A program made the translations under genes and the position numbers. A stretch of DNA of 64,000 nucleotides from Arctopsyche grandis (lineage: Eukaryota > Arthropoda > Insecta > Trichoptera > Hydropsychidae), in NCBI RefSeq assembly GCF_051622035.1, contig NC_135359.1:19181501-19245500 (forward strand). The letters are read 5' to 3'. Shown one piece after another: positions 19,600-35,200 of the stretch (positions are counted from its first letter, which is position 1; every line of letters starts with the position of its first letter). A model generated the notes under the pieces. It made no database searches and was not told the DNA's origin. It saw only the letters and a list, made by a program, of their open reading frames with translations.

Positions 19600-21718
19600 T
19601 TTAAAAAAACTCGTGTTGATTCTCACGAAGCTGACCGATTACTCAACACGATAATCGAACAGGTCCAGATGCTTTCCTATCACGTTGAAAACCCGTAAAG
19701 CTTGTACAAGAGAAGAGTCGCTGAAAGCATTCGTTCTCTCCACAATAAATTGAAAATTCTACCACATTCAGGAACAAAGTTTAAGTTCCGATAAAATGGA
19801 AGGATTGACCATAATCCCTGTTGATACTCCAAATGAGTACATATTTTGAAATGGCAACAATCCTTCTTCTTCACTTCATTTTATGTCTAATTATTGTATA
19901 TGCTTGTAATCTATTATCTAACCTGTTCTAGGGTTGAGGTTTTAGCACTGAAGCGACTTGTCTTCACGTGGACTTGAATCTATTCTGGGCTATTTATGTA
20001 TGTATGTAACACTTTTCCAGCTGTGAAGTATATTTATGTACAATTTACACACACACGCACAGTTCATAAGTGTCCAAGACGAGTCAATTCGTTTAGTATA
20101 AGTGACTAGAATGAACTGCTTATTTACAATATCAAAAGGTTCAGCGGTCGAGTCTTTTGACTTCAATAACTCGATCACATGTGGACTACAAACACAACAG
20201 CTTCTTGTTTTGCTTGGTTTTCCAAATGGACGTCTTCTCAATGTACTGGATGCTTTCTTCAGGATGTAATCTTTTGACATCGTTCTTTAAATGCAACCAG
20301 GTTAACTAATATCTTTCAATTCTCACAGTTAAGGGTTCATACTAATTCTGAATTTTTGATAAGACTATTTGTGTGCACTTCGGTGATACCAAAAATTCTC
20401 CTGGATTAATTAAACTTCTAGTTACCCCCATATCAATCATTTGACGAGACGACATACATACTCAAAACACGGTATAATAAATTTATTCACTCAATTTTTT
20501 TTTTCAAAATTTATTGCTTTTTAGATCTGGGCTGAGCGACCTATTATGACGCCAATTTGTGGCGAGTTTTATTTCTAAACCGTTATAGATAATTGCGGTT
20601 TTACTGTCAAAAAAACCAAAATAGTGCATTTTCATTGATATAAATAGTAGTTCTTTGTTCCGGATCAGTATAGTGGTTCTCAATCATAGTATGTAGTTGT
20701 TCTCGGGAGGTATTTCACTTTTAAGTAAATTTTATTTTAATTTTCTGTAATGTAATGTAAATGAGAAAAATAATGAAAGCCAAACTTGGGTGTAAGTTTT
20801 ATCTCAGTTCGCAAATATAATCTATTTTTTTTACTATTATGTACATACTTTATGCATATATGGTGCATTAAATGGCTGATTTACTTTTATGAAATGGCTG
20901 ATTAACTAAGGGCCCGAGACCGAGCTTAATGAATTTTCGGAAATGCATACGTGCACGCATAAACGTCCCAATGTCTTCAATCCATTTGGAGGGGAGACGA
21001 GCACCTCCCCGCATAATGATTCTGATGTTACTGTTGTTTCGCATAATAGAATATACTGTTTGTTTTGAAGTCCTTGATTTTAAGAGCGAAGTTAATTTTC
21101 TCACAGCTCGTAAGTTGTAAAATGTATTCACTACACTAGCATATTTAGGTACATGTTATTCAAAATTTATATGTGTATGCTTTCGAGCCATAGTTTGATG
21201 CTTCCTAAATGATATTTTTTTAGTTTCAGTGAGGCAAATGGAATATGTGTGTATTACTCTACATGGGGGCTTTTATATAAACCGTGATAGAAAAATGTCA
21301 CTCAAAATAAACCGTACTAAATATAGGTCAGCGAGATTCAAATCTACAAGACTCATCTCCATTGGCTTTCAAAACAATACATACGATGTAACTCATTCGT
21401 CAGCAGCAAAGGTAATTAATCTATCACATTGTGGAAATATATGAGGAAAGAATAAGTATATGTAGAAAAGCAAGACGTGTAGCAGATATTATAATGTACT
21501 GATTGTATATATTACATATGTATGGAATGTACATAATTTGCAGCAGTTGCAGTTCTGTACAACAGTTGCAGTTCTTATGCATAATTTTTCGTTTAAAATT
21601 GTGTTTGTTCAATTTCCAATGTATTATTCTCAGTACTGTGGATCTGCAGCAGCTTTTCGGGATTGATAGGAAATACATATGTATAGTAAATCGAATGGTG
21701 TGACGTAGACCATTGTAA
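19600..21718. other. Intergenic stretch, no recognised gene
   Basis: Mostly AT-rich. Short ORFs occur on both strands; overlapping pairs at 20868-21131 (minus) and 20929-21120 (plus) argue against real coding. One weak candidate is described separately. No TIR pairs or tRNA-like sequences were found. Confidence 0.45.
19990..20280 (-). CDS. ORF of 96 codons, unknown; possibly a gene fragment
   Basis: The first half reads SKDYILKKASSTLRRRPFGK then PSKTRSCCVCSPHVIELLKS and looks more protein-like than its surroundings: basic, with a CCVC pair and balanced codons. The last 25 codons are low quality. No family recognised, no clear splice sites. It could be an exon, a relic or chance. Confidence 0.22.
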   Translation of the reverse strand: MSKDYILKKASSTLRRRPFGKPSKTRSCCVCSPHVIELLKSKDSTAEPFDIVNKQFILVTYTKRIDSSWTLMNCACVCKLYINILHSWKSVTYIHK

Positions 21719-21815
21719 TCTAATATATAATTTGGAAAGAGACTTTGTATGTATGTATGTATGTATGTATGTATGTATGTATCCTTCGTCGTATAACCCA
21801 ACCGTATAACCAATT
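21719..21815 (+). mobile_element. Helitron-like 5' terminus with (TATG)n, abutting the satellite
   Basis: TCTAATATATAATTTGGAAA then GAGACTTTG matches the 5' ends at 15993 and 17625, again preceded by A. It is followed by about eight TATG units (21747-21781), then CCTTCGTCGTATAACCCAAC and directly the first satellite monomer. No 3' end (CTRR with hairpin) is found before the array, so the element is either truncated by the satellite or contains it. Confidence 0.6.
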
Positions 21816-22890
21816 AGGTTAGCCTAACCATCACCGAAATCAAAGAATTCGAAATTGCCAAAATATCCACAAAACGTGCTAACCTCACCAAACCTAACCC
21901 AACCTAACCTAACCATCAACGAAATCAAAGAATTCGACATTGCTCAAATATCCACAAAACGTGCTAACCTCACCAAACCTAACCCAACCTAACCTGACCA
22001 TCACAGAAATCAAAGAATCCGAGATTGCCAAAATATCCACAAAACGTGCTTACCTCACCAAACCTAACCCAACCTTACCTAACCATCACCGAAATCAATA
22101 AATTCGACATTGCAAAAATATACACAAAACGTGCTAACCTCACCAAACCTAACCCAACCTAACCTAACCATCACCAAAATCAAAGAATTCGATATTGCTC
22201 AAGCATCCACAAAACGTGCTAACCTCACCAAACCTAACCCAACCTAACCTCACCATCACAGAAATCAAAGAATTAAAGATTGCCAAAATATCCACAAAAC
22301 GTGCTTACCTCACGAAACCTAACCCAACCTAACCTAACCATCACCGAAATCATTGAATTCGACATTGCAAAAATATGCACAAAACGTGCTTACATCAGCA
22401 AACCTAACCCAACCTAACCTAACCATCACCGAAATCAAAGAATTGGACATTGCAAAAATATGCACAAAACGTGCTAACATCAGCAAACCTAACCCAACCT
22501 AACCTAAGCAATACCTAAATCAAAGAATCCGACATTGCTAAAATATCCATAAAACGTGCTAACCTCCCCGAACCTAACCCAACCTTACCTAATCATTACC
22601 AAAATCAAAGAATTGAACATTGCAAAAATATACACAAAACGTGCAAACTTCACGAAACCTAACCCAACCTAACCTAACCATCACCGAAATCAATGAATTC
22701 GACATTGCAAAAATATACACAAAACGTGCTAACCTCAACAAACCTAACCCAACCTTACCTAACCATCACCGAAATCAAATAATTTGACATTGCTAAAATA
22801 TCCACAAAACGTGCTAACCTCACAAAACCTAACCCAACCTAACCTAACCATCACCGAAATCAAAGAATTGGACATTGCAAAAATATACAC

Positions 22891-25800
22891 AAGACTTGCT
22901 AACTTCACGAAACCTAACCCAACCTAACCTTACCATCACCGAAATCAAATAATTCGACATTGCTAAAATATCCACAAAACGTGCTAACCTCACCAAACCT
23001 AACCCAACCTAACCTAACCATCACCGAAATCAAAGAATTAAACATTGCAAAAATATACACAAAACGTGCTAACTTCACGAAACCTAACCCAACCTAACCT
23101 AACCATCATCGAAATCAATAAATTCGACATTGCAAAAATATGCACAAAACGTGCTAACATCAGCAAACCTAACCCAACCTAACCTAACCATCACCGAGAT
23201 CAAAGAATTGGACATTGCAAAAATATACACAAAACGTGCTTACTTCACGAAACCTAACCCAACCTAACCTAACCATCACCGAAATCAATGAATTCGACAT
23301 TGCAAAAATATACACAAAACGTGCTAACCTCAACAAACCTAACCCAACCTAACCTAACCATCACCGAAAACAAACAATTCGACATTGCTAAAATATCCAC
23401 AAAACGTGCTAACCTCAACAAACCTAGCCCAACCTAACCTAACCATCACCGAAATCAAAGAATTGGACATTGCAAAAATATACACAAAACGTGCTAACCT
23501 CACGAAACCTAACCCAACCTAACCTAACCATCACCGAAATCATTGAATTCGACATTGCAAAAATATGCACAAAACGTGCTTACATCAGCAAACCTAACCC
23601 AACCTAACCTAACCATCACCGAAATCAAAGAATTGGACATTGCAAAAATATACACAAAACGTGCTTACTTCACGAAACCTAACCATGACCGAAATCAATG
23701 AATTCGACATTGCAAAAATATACACAAAACGTGCTAACCTCAACAAACCTAACCCAACCTAACCTAACCATCACCGAAATCATTGAATTCGACCTTGCAA
23801 AAATATGCACAAAACGTGCTAACATCAGCAAACCTAACCCAACCTAACCTAACCATCACCGAAATCAAATAATTTGACATTGCTAAAATATCCACAAAAC
23901 GTGCTAACCTCACAAAACCTAACCCAACCTAACCTAACCATCACCGAAATCAAAGAATTGGACATTGCAAAAATATACACAAGACTTGCTAACTTCACGA
24001 AACCTAACCCAACCTAACCTTACCATCACCGAAATCAAATAATTCGACATTGCTAAAATATCCACAAAACGTACTAACCTCACCAAACCTAACCCAACCT
24101 AACCTAACCATCACCGAAATCAAAGAATTGGACATTGCAAAAATATACACAAAACGTGCTAACTTCACGAAACCTAACCCAACCTAACCTAACCATCACC
24201 GAAATCAATGAATTCGACATTGCAAAAATATGCACAAAACGTGCTAACATCAGCAAACCTAACCCAACCTAACCTAACCATCACCGAAATCAAAGAATTG
24301 GACATTGCAAAAATATACACAAAACGTGCTAACCTCACGAAACCTAACCCAACCTAACCTAACCATCACCGAAATCAAAGAATTGGACATTGCAAAAATA
24401 TACACAAAACGTGCTAACCTCACGAAACCTAACCCAACCTAACCTTACCATCACCGAAATCAAATAATTCGACATTGCTAAAATATCCACAAAACGTGCT
24501 AACCTCACCAAACCTAACCCAACCTAACCTAACCATCACCGAAATCAAAGAATTAAACATTGCAAAAATATACATAAAACGTGCTAACTTCACGAAACCT
24601 AACCCAACCTAACCTAACCATCACCGAACTCAATAAATTCGACATTGCAAAAATATGCACAAAACGTGCTAACATCAGCAAACCTAACCCAACCTAACCT
24701 AACCATCACCGAGATCAAAGAATTGGACATTGCAAAAATATACACAAAACGTGCTTACTTCACGAAACCTAACCCAACCTAACCTAACCATCACCGAAAT
24801 CAATGAATTCGACATTGCAAAAATATACACAAAACGTGCTAACCTCAACAAACCTAACCCAACCTAACCTAACCATCACCGAAAACAAACAATTCGACAT
24901 TGCTAAAATATCCACAAAACGTGCTAACCTCAACAAACCTAGCCCAACCTAACCTAACCATCACCGAAATCAAAGAATTGGACATTGCAAAAATATACAC
25001 AAAACGTGCTAACCTCACGAAACCTAACCCAACCTAACCTAACCATCACCGAAATCATTGAATTCGACATTGCAAAAATATGCACAAAACGTGCTTACAT
25101 CAGCAAACCTAACCCAACCTAACCTAACCATCACCGAAATCAAAGAATTGGACATTGCAAAAATATACACAAAACGTGCTTACTTCACGAAACCTAACCA
25201 TGACCGAAATCAATGAATTCGACATTGCAAAAATATACACAAAACGTGCTAACCTCAACAAACCTAACCCAACCTAACCTAACCATCACCGAAATCATTG
25301 AATTCGACCTTGCAAAAATATGCACAAAACGTGCTAACATCAGCAAACCTAACCCAACCTAACCTAACCATCACCGAAATCAAATAATTTGACATTGCTA
25401 AAATATCCACAAAACGTGCTAACCTCACAAAACCTAACCCAACCTAACCTAACCATCACCGAAATCAAAGAATTGGACATTGCAAAAATATACACAAGAC
25501 TTGCTAACTTCACGAAACCTAACCCAACCTAACCTTACCATCACCGAAATCAAATAATTCGACATTGCTAAAATATCCACAAAACGTACTAACCTCACCA
25601 AACCTAACCCAACCTAACCTAACCATCACCGAAATCAAAGAATTGGACATTGCAAAAATATACACAAAACGTGCTAACTTCACGAAACCTAACCCAACCT
25701 AACCTAACCATCACCGAAATCAATGAATTCGACATTGCAAAAATATGCACAAAACGTGCTAACATCAGCAAACCTAACCCAACCTAACCTAACCATCACC

Positions 25801-28800
25801 GAAATCAAAGAATTGGACATTGCAAAAATATACACAAAACGTGCTAACCTCACGAAACCTAACCCAACCTAACCTAACCATCACCGAAATCAAAGAATTG
25901 GACATTGCAAAAATATACACAAAACGTGCTAACCTCACGAAACCTAACCCAACCTAACCTTACCATCACCGAAATCAAATAATTCGACATTGCTAAAATA
26001 TCCACAAAACGTGCTAACCTCACCAAACCTAACCCAACCTAACCTAACCATCACCGAAATCAAAGAATTAAACATTGCAAAAATATACACAAAACGTGCT
26101 AACTTCACGAAACCTAACCCAACCTAACCTAACCATCACCGAACTCAATAAATTCGACATTGCAAAAATATGCACAAAACGTGCTAACATCAGCAAACCT
26201 AACCCAACCTAACCTAACCATCACCGAGATCAAAGAATTGGACATTGCAAAAATATACACAAAACGTGCTTACTTCACGAAACCTAACCCAACCTAACCT
26301 AACCATCACCGAAATCAATGAATTCGACATTGCAAAAATATACACAAAACGTGCTAACCTCAACAAACCTAACCCAACCTAACCTAACCATCACCGAAAA
26401 CAAACAATTCGACATTGCTAAAATATCCACAAAACGTGCTAACCTCAACAAACCTAGCCCAACCTAACCTAACCATCACCGAAATCAAAGAATTGGACAT
26501 TGCAAAAATATACACAAAACGTGCTAACCTCACGAAACCTAACCCAACCTAACCTAACCATCACCGAAATCATTGAATTCGACATTGCAAAAATATGCAC
26601 AAAACGTGCTTACATCAGCAAACCTAACCCAACCTAACCTAACCATCACCGAAATCAAAGAATTGGACATCGCAAAAATATACACAAAACGTGCTTACTT
26701 CACGAAACCTAACCCAACCTTACCTAACCATCACCGAAATCAATGAATTCGACATTGCAAAAATATACACAAAACGTGCTAACCTCAACAAACCTAACCC
26801 AACCTAACCTAACCATCACCGAAATCATTGAATTCGACCTTGCAAAAATATGCTCAAAACGTGCTAACATCAGCAAACCTAACCCAACCTAACCTAACCA
26901 TCACCGAAATCAAAGAATTGGACATTGCAAAAATATACACAAAACGTGCTAACCTCACGAAACCTAACCCAACCTAACCTAACCATCACCGAAATCATTG
27001 AATTCGACATTGCAAAAATATGCACAAAACGTGCTTACATCAGCAAACCTAACCCAACCTAACCTAACCATCACCGAAATCAAAGAATTGGACATTGCAA
27101 AAATATACACAAAACGTGCTTACTTCACGAAACCTAACCCAACCTAACCTAACCATCACCGAAATCAATGAATTCGACATTGCAAAAATATACACAAAAC
27201 GTGCTAACCTCAACAAACCTAACCCAACCTTACCTAACCATCACCGAAATCAAATAATTTGACATTGCTAAAATATCCACAAAACGTGCTAACCTCACAA
27301 AACCTAACCCAACCTAACCTAACCATCACCGAAATCAAAGAATTGGACATTGCAAAAATATACACAAGACTTGCTAACTTCACGAAACCTAACCCAACCT
27401 AACCTTACCATCACCGAAATCAAATAATTCGACATTGCTAAAATATCCACAAAACGTACTAACCTCACCAAACCTAACCCAACCTAACCTAACCATCACC
27501 GAAATCAAAGAATTAAACATTGCAAAAATATACACAAAACGTGCTAACTTCACGAAACCTAACCCAACCTAACCTAACCATCACCGAAATCAATGAATTC
27601 GACATTGCAAAAATATGCACAAAACGTGCTAACATCAGCAAACCTAACCCAACCTAACCTAACCATCACCGAAATCAAAGAATTGGACATTGCAAAAATA
27701 TACACAAAACGTGCTAACCTCACGAAACCTAACCCAACCTAACTTAACCATCACCGAAATCATTGAATTCGACATTGCAAAAATATGCACAAAACGTGCT
27801 TACATCAGCAAACCTAACCCAACCTAACCTTACCATCACCGAAATCAAAGAATTGGACATTGCAAAAATATACTCAAAACGTGCTTACTTCACGAAACCT
27901 AACCCAACCTAACCTAACCATCACCGAAATCAATGAATTCGACATTGCAAAAATATACACAAAACGTGCTAACCTCAACAAACCTAACCCAACCTTACCT
28001 AACCATCACCGAAATCAAATAATTTGACATTGCTAAAATATCCACAAAACGTGCTAACCTCACCAAACCTAACCCAACCTAACCTAACCATCACCGAAAT
28101 AAAAGAATTGGACATTGCAAAAATATACACAAAACGTGCTAACCTCACGAAACCTAACCCAACCTAACCTAACCATCACCGAAATCATTGAATTCGACAT
28201 TGCAAAAATATGCACAAAACGTGCTTACATCAGCAAACCTAACCCAACCTAACCTAACCATCACCGAAATCAAAGAATTGGACATTGCAAAAATATACAC
28301 AAAACGTGCTTACTTCACGAAACCTAACCATGACCGAAATCAATGAATTCGACATTGCAAAAATATACACAAAACGTGCTAACCTCAACAAACCTAACCC
28401 AACCTAACCTAACCATCACCGAAATCATTGAATTCGACCTTGCAAAAATATGCACAAAACGTGCTAACATCAGCAAACCTAACCCAACCTAACCTAACCA
28501 TCACCGAAATCAAATAATTTGACATTGCTAAAATATCCACAAAACGTGCTAACCTCACAAAACCTAACCCAACCTAACCTAACCATCACCGAAATCAAAG
28601 AATTGGACATTGCAAAAATATACACAAGACTTGCTAACTTCACGAAACCTAACCCAACCTAACCTTACCATCACCGAAATCAAATAATTCGACATTGCTA
28701 AAATATCCACAAAACGTACTAACCTCACCAAACCTAACCCAACCTAACCTAACCATCACCGAAATCAAAGAATTGGACATTGCAAAAATATACACAAAAC

Positions 28801-31260
28801 GTGCTAACTTCACGAAACCTAACCCAACCTAACCTAACCATCACCGAAATCAATGAATTCGACATTGCAAAAATATGCACAAAACGTGCTAACATCAGCA
28901 AACCTAACCCAACCTAACCTAACCATCACCGAAATCAAAGAATTGGACATTGCAAAAATATACACAAAACGTGCTAACCTCACAAAACCTAACCCAACCT
29001 AACCTAACCATCACCGAAATCAAAGAATTGGACATTACAAAAATATACACAAAACGTGCTAACCTCACGAAACCTAACCCAACCTAACCTTACCATCACC
29101 GAAATCAAATAATTCGACATTGCTAAAATATCCACAAAACGTGCTAACCTCACCAAACCTAACCCAACCTAACCTAACCATCACCGAAATCAAAGAATTA
29201 AACATTGCAAAAATATACACAAAACGTGCTAACTTCACGAAACCTAACCCAACCTAACCTAACCATCACCGAACTCAATAAATTCGACATTGCAAAAATA
29301 TGCACAAAACGTGCTAACATCAGCAAACCTAACCCAACCTAACCTAACCATCACCGAGATCAAAGAATTGGACATTGCAAAAATATACACAAAACGTGCT
29401 TACTTCACGAAACCTAACCCAACCTAACCTAACCATCACCGAAATCAATGAATTCGACATTGCAAAAATATACACAAAACGTGCTAACCTCAACAAACCT
29501 AACCCAACCTAACCTAACCATCACCGAAAACAAACAATTCGACATTGCTAAAATATCCACAAAACGTGCTAACCTCAACAAACCTAGCCCAACCTAACCT
29601 AACCATCACCGAAATCAAAGAATTGGACATTGCAAAAATATACACAAAACGTGCTAACCTCACGAAACCTAACCCAACCTAACCTAACCATCACCGAAAT
29701 CATTGAATTCGACATTGCAAAAATATGCACAAAACGTGCTTACATCAGCAAACCTAACCCAACCTAACCTAACCATCACCGAAATCAAAGAATTGGACAT
29801 CGCAAAAATATACACAAAACGTGCTTACTTCACGAAACCTAACCCAACCTTACCTAACCATCACCGAAATCAATGAATTCGACATTGCAAAAATATACAC
29901 AAAACGTGCTAACCTCAACAAACCTAACCCAACCTAACCTAACCATCACCGAAATCATTGAATTCGACCTTGCAAAAATATGCTCAAAACGTGCTAACAT
30001 CAGCAAACCTAACCCAACCTAACCTAACCATCACCGAAATCAAAGAATTGGACATTGCAAAAATATACACAAAACGTGCTAACCTCACGAAACCTAACCC
30101 AACCTAACCTAACCATCACCGAAATCATTGAATTCGACATTGCAAAAATATGCACAAAACGTGCTTACATCAGCAAACCTAACCCAACCTAACCTAACCA
30201 TCACCGAAATCAAAGAATTGGACATTGCAAAAATATACACAAAACGTGCTTACTTCACGAAACCTAACCCAACCTAACCTAACCATCACCGAAATCAATG
30301 AATTCGACATTGCAAAAATATACACAAAACGTGCTAACCTCAACAAACCTAACCCAACCTTACCTAACCATCACCGAAATCAAATAATTTGACATTGCTA
30401 AAATATCCACAAAACGTGCTAACCTCACAAAACCTAACCCAACCTAACCTAACCATCACCGAAATCAAAGAATTGGACATTGCAAAAATATACACAAGAC
30501 TTGCTAACTTCACGAAACCTAACCCAACCTAACCTTACCATCACCGAAATCAAATAATTCGACATTGCTAAAATATCCACAAAACGTACTAACCTCACCA
30601 AACCTAACCCAACCTAACCTAACCATCACCGAAATCAAAGAATTAAACATTGCAAAAATATACACAAAACGTGCTAACTTCACGAAACCTAACCCAACCT
30701 AACCTAACCATCACCGAAATCAATGAATTCGACATTGCAAAAATATGCACAAAACGTGCTAACATCAGCAAACCTAACCCAACCTAACCTAACCATCACC
30801 GAAATCAAAGAATTGGACATTGCAAAAATATACACAAAACGTGCTAACCTCACGAAACCTAACCCAACCTAACTTAACCATCACCGAAATCATTGAATTC
30901 GACATTGCAAAAATATGCACAAAACGTGCTTACATCAGCAAACCTAACCCAACCTAACCTTACCATCACCGAAATCAAAGAATTGGACATTGCAAAAATA
31001 TACTCAAAACGTGCTTACTTCACGAAACCTAACCCAACCTAACCTAACCATCACCGAAATCAATGAATTCGACATTGCAAAAATATACACAAAACGTGCT
31101 AACCTCAACAAACCTAACCCAACCTTACCTAACCATCACCGAAATCAAATAATTTGACATTGCTAAAATATCCACAAAACGTGCTAACCTCACCAAACCT
31201 AACCCAACCTAACCTAACCATCACCGAAATAAAAGAATTGGACATTGCAAAAATATACAC
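22891..31260 (+). repeat. Left-core higher-order repeats (1515 and 3130 bp)
   Basis: The marker AAGACTTGCT recurs at 22891, 23981, 25496, 27366, 28626, 30496 and 31261. The spacings are 1090, 1515, 1870, 1260, 1870 and 765 bp. The ones not divisible by 85 equal n x 85 + 70, because one monomer (near 23690, 25195 and 28325; AACCTAACCATGACC) lacks 15 bp of the telomere-like tract. A second marker, CCTTGCAAAAATATGCTC, at about 26839 and 29969 gives a 3130-bp unit (36 x 85 + 70). Confidence 0.85.
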
Positions 31261-32233
31261 AAGACTTGCTAACTTCACGAAACCTAACCCAACCTAACCT
31301 TACCATCACCGAAATCAAAGAATTCGACATTGCTAAAATATCCACAAAATGTGCTCACCTCACCAAACCTAACCCAACCTAACCTAACCATCACCGAAAT
31401 CAAAGAATTAAACATTGCAAAAATATACACAAAACGTGCTAACTTCACGAAACCTAACCCAACCTAACCTAACCATCACCGAAATCAATGAATTCGACAT
31501 TGCAAAAATATGCACAAAACGTGCTTACATCAGCAAACCTAACCCAAACTAACCTAACCATCACCGAAATCAAAGAATTGGACATTGCAAAAATATACAC
31601 AAAACGTGCTAACCTCACGAAACCTAACTTAACCTAACCTAACCATCACCGAAATCATTGAATTCGACATTGCAAAAATATGCACAAAACGTGCTAACAT
31701 CAGCAAACCTAACCCAACCTAACCTAACCATCACCGAAATCAATGAATTCGACATTGCAAAAATATACACAAAACGTGCTTACCTCAACAAACCTAACCC
31801 AACCTAACCTAACCATCACCGAAAACAAACAATTCGACATTGCTAAAATATCCACAAAACGTGCTAACCTCAACAAACCTAGCCCAACCTAACCTAACCA
31901 TCACCGAAATCAAAGAATTGGACATTGCAAAAATATACACAAAACGTGCTAACCTCACGAAAACTAACCCAACCTAACCTAACCATCACCGAAATCAAAG
32001 AATTGGACATTGCAAAAATATACACAAGACTTGCTAACTTCACATAACCTAACCCAACCTAACCTTACCATCACCGAAATCAAAGAATTCGACATTGCTA
32101 AAATATCCACAAAACGTGCTAACCTCACCAAACCTAACCCAACCTAACCTAACCATCACCGAAATCAAAGAGTTAAACATTGCAAAAATATACACAAAAC
32201 GTGCTAACTTCACGAAACTTTACCCAACCTAAC

Positions 32234-35200
32234 CTAACCATCACCGAAATCAATGAATTCGACATTGCAAAAATATGCACAAAACGTGCTAACATCTGCA
32301 AACCTAACCCAACCTAACCTAACCATCACCGAAATCAAAGAATTGGACATTGCAAAAATATACACAAACGTGCTAACCTCACGAAACCTAACCCAACCTA
32401 ACCTAACCATCACCGAAATCATTGAATTCGACATTGCAAAAATATGCACAAAACGTGCTAACATCAGCAAACCTAACCCAACCTAACCTAACCATCACCG
32501 AAATCAAAGAATTGGACATTGCAAAAATATACACAAAACGTGCTTACTTCACGAAACCTAACCCAACCTAACCTAACCATCACCGAAATCAATGAATTCG
32601 ACATTGCAAAAATATACACAAAACGTGCTAACCTCAACAAACCTAACCCAACCTTACCTAACCATCACCGAAATCAAATAATTTGACATTGCTAAAATAT
32701 CCACAAAACGTGCTAACCTCACAAAACCTAACCCAACCTAACCTAACCATCACCGAAATCAAAGAATTGGACATTGCAAAAATATACACAAGACTTGCTA
32801 ACCTCACGAAACCTAACCCAACCTAACCTTACCATCACTGATATCAAAGAATTCTACATTGCTAAAATATCCACAATACGTGCTCACCTCACCAAACCTA
32901 ACCCAACCTAACCTAACCATCACCGAAATCAAAGAATTAAACATTGCAAAAATATACACAAAACGTGCTAACTTCACGAAACCTAACCCAACCTAACCTA
33001 ACCATCACCGCAATCAATGAATTCGACATTGCAAAAATATGCACAAAACGTGCTTACATCAGCAAACCTAACCCAACCTAACCTAACCATCACCGAAATC
33101 AAAGAATTGGACATTGCAAAAATATACACAAAACGTGCTAACCTCACGAAACCTAACTTAACCTAACCTAACCATCACCGAAATCATTGAATTCGACATT
33201 GCAAAAATATGCACAAAACGTGCTAACATCAGCAAACCTAACCCAACCTAACCTAACCATCACCGAAATCAACGAATTGGACATTGCAAAAATATACACA
33301 AAACGTGCTTACTTCACGAAACCTAACCCAACCTAACCTAACCATCACCGAAATCAATGAATTCGACATTGCAAAAATATACACAAAACGTGCTTACCTC
33401 AACAAACCTAACCCAACCTAACCTAACCATCACCGAAAACAAACAATTCGACATTGCTAAAATATCCACAAAACGTGCTAACCTCAACAAACCTAGCCCA
33501 ACCTAACCTAACCATCACCGAAATCAAAGAATTGGACATTGCAAAAATATACACAAAACGTGCTAACCTCACGAAACCTAACCCAACCTAACCTAACCAT
33601 CACCGAAATCAAAGAATTGGACATTGCAAAAATATACACAAGACTTGCTAACTTCACGAAACCTAACCCAACCTAACCTTACCATCACCGAAATCAAAGA
33701 ATTCGACATTGCTAAAATATCCACAAAACGTGCTAACCTCACGAAACCTAACCCAACCTAACCTAACCATCACCGAAATCATTGAATTCGACATTGCAAA
33801 AATATGCACAAAACGTGCTAACATCAGCAAACCTAACCCAACCTAACCTAACCATCACCGAAATCAAAGAATTGGACATTGCAAAAATATACACAAAACG
33901 TGCTTACTTCACGAAACCTAACCCAACCTAACCTAACCATCACCGAAATCAATGAATTCGACATTGCAAAAATATACACAAAACGTGCTAACCTCAACAA
34001 ACCTAACCCAACCTTACCTAACCATCACCGAAATCAAATAATTTGACATTGCTAAAATATCCACAAAACGTGCTAACCTCACAAAACCTAACCCAACCTA
34101 ACCTAACCATCACCGAAATCAAAGAATTGGACATTGCAAAAATATACACAAGACTTGCTAACTTCACGAAACCTAACCCAACCTAACCTTACCATCACCG
34201 AAATCAAATAATTCGACATTGCTAAAATATCCACAAAACGTACTAACCTCACCAAACCTAACCCAACCTAACCTCACCATCACCGAAATCAAAGAATTAA
34301 ACATTGCAAAAATATACACAAAACGTGCTAACTTCACGAAACCTAACCCAACCTAACCTAACCATCACCGAAATCAATGAATTCGACATTGCAAAAATAT
34401 GCACAAAACGTGCTAACATCAGCAAACCTAACCCAACCTAACCTAACCATCACCGAAATCAAAGAATTGGACATTGCAAAAATATACACAAAACGTGCTA
34501 ACCTCACGAAACCTAACCCAACCTAACTTAACCATCACCGAAATCATTGAATTCGACATTGCAAAAATATGCACAAAACGTGCTTACATCAGCAAACCTA
34601 ACCCAACCTAACCTTACCATCACCGAAATCAAAGAATTGGACATTGCAAAAATATACTCAAAACGTGCTTACTTCACGAAACCTAACCCAACCTAACCTA
34701 ACCATCACCGAAATCAATGAATTCGACATTGCAAAAATATACACAAAACGTGCTAACCTCAACAAACCTAACCCAACCTTACCTAACCATCACCGAAATC
34801 AAATAATTTGACATTGCTAAAATATCCACAAAACGTGCTAACCTCACCAAACCTAACCCAACCTAACCTAACCATCACCGAAATAAAAGAATTGGACATT
34901 GCAAAAATATACACAAGACTTGCTAACTTCACGAAACCTAACCCAACCTAACCTTACCATCACCGAAATCAAAGAATTCGACATTGCTAAAATATCCACA
35001 AAATGTGCTCACCTCACCAAACCTAACCCAACCTAACCTAACCATCACCGAAATCAAAGAATTAAACATTGCAAAAATATACACAAAACGTGCTAACTTC
35101 ACGAAACCTAACCCAACCTAACCTAACCATCACCGAAATCAATGAATTCGACATTGCAAAAATATGCACAAAACGTGCTTACATCAGCAAACCTAACCCA

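Noticed and set aside
20868..21131. 87-codon minus ORF and 63-codon plus ORF
   Set aside because: They overlap on opposite strands, are unrecognised and lack splice or start support.
21424..21813. 129-codon minus ORF
   Set aside because: Its N-terminus (TYIHTYIHTYI) is the TATG microsatellite and Helitron end; the rest is AT-rich with no similarity.
32234..32486. Overlapping ORFs of 78 (minus) and 77 (plus) codons, repeated at 35888, 40052, 45066, 49060 and 53819
   Set aside because: They are translations of three satellite monomers, open only because one monomer is 84 bp. Both strands are open at once and the sequence is non-coding elsewhere in the array.
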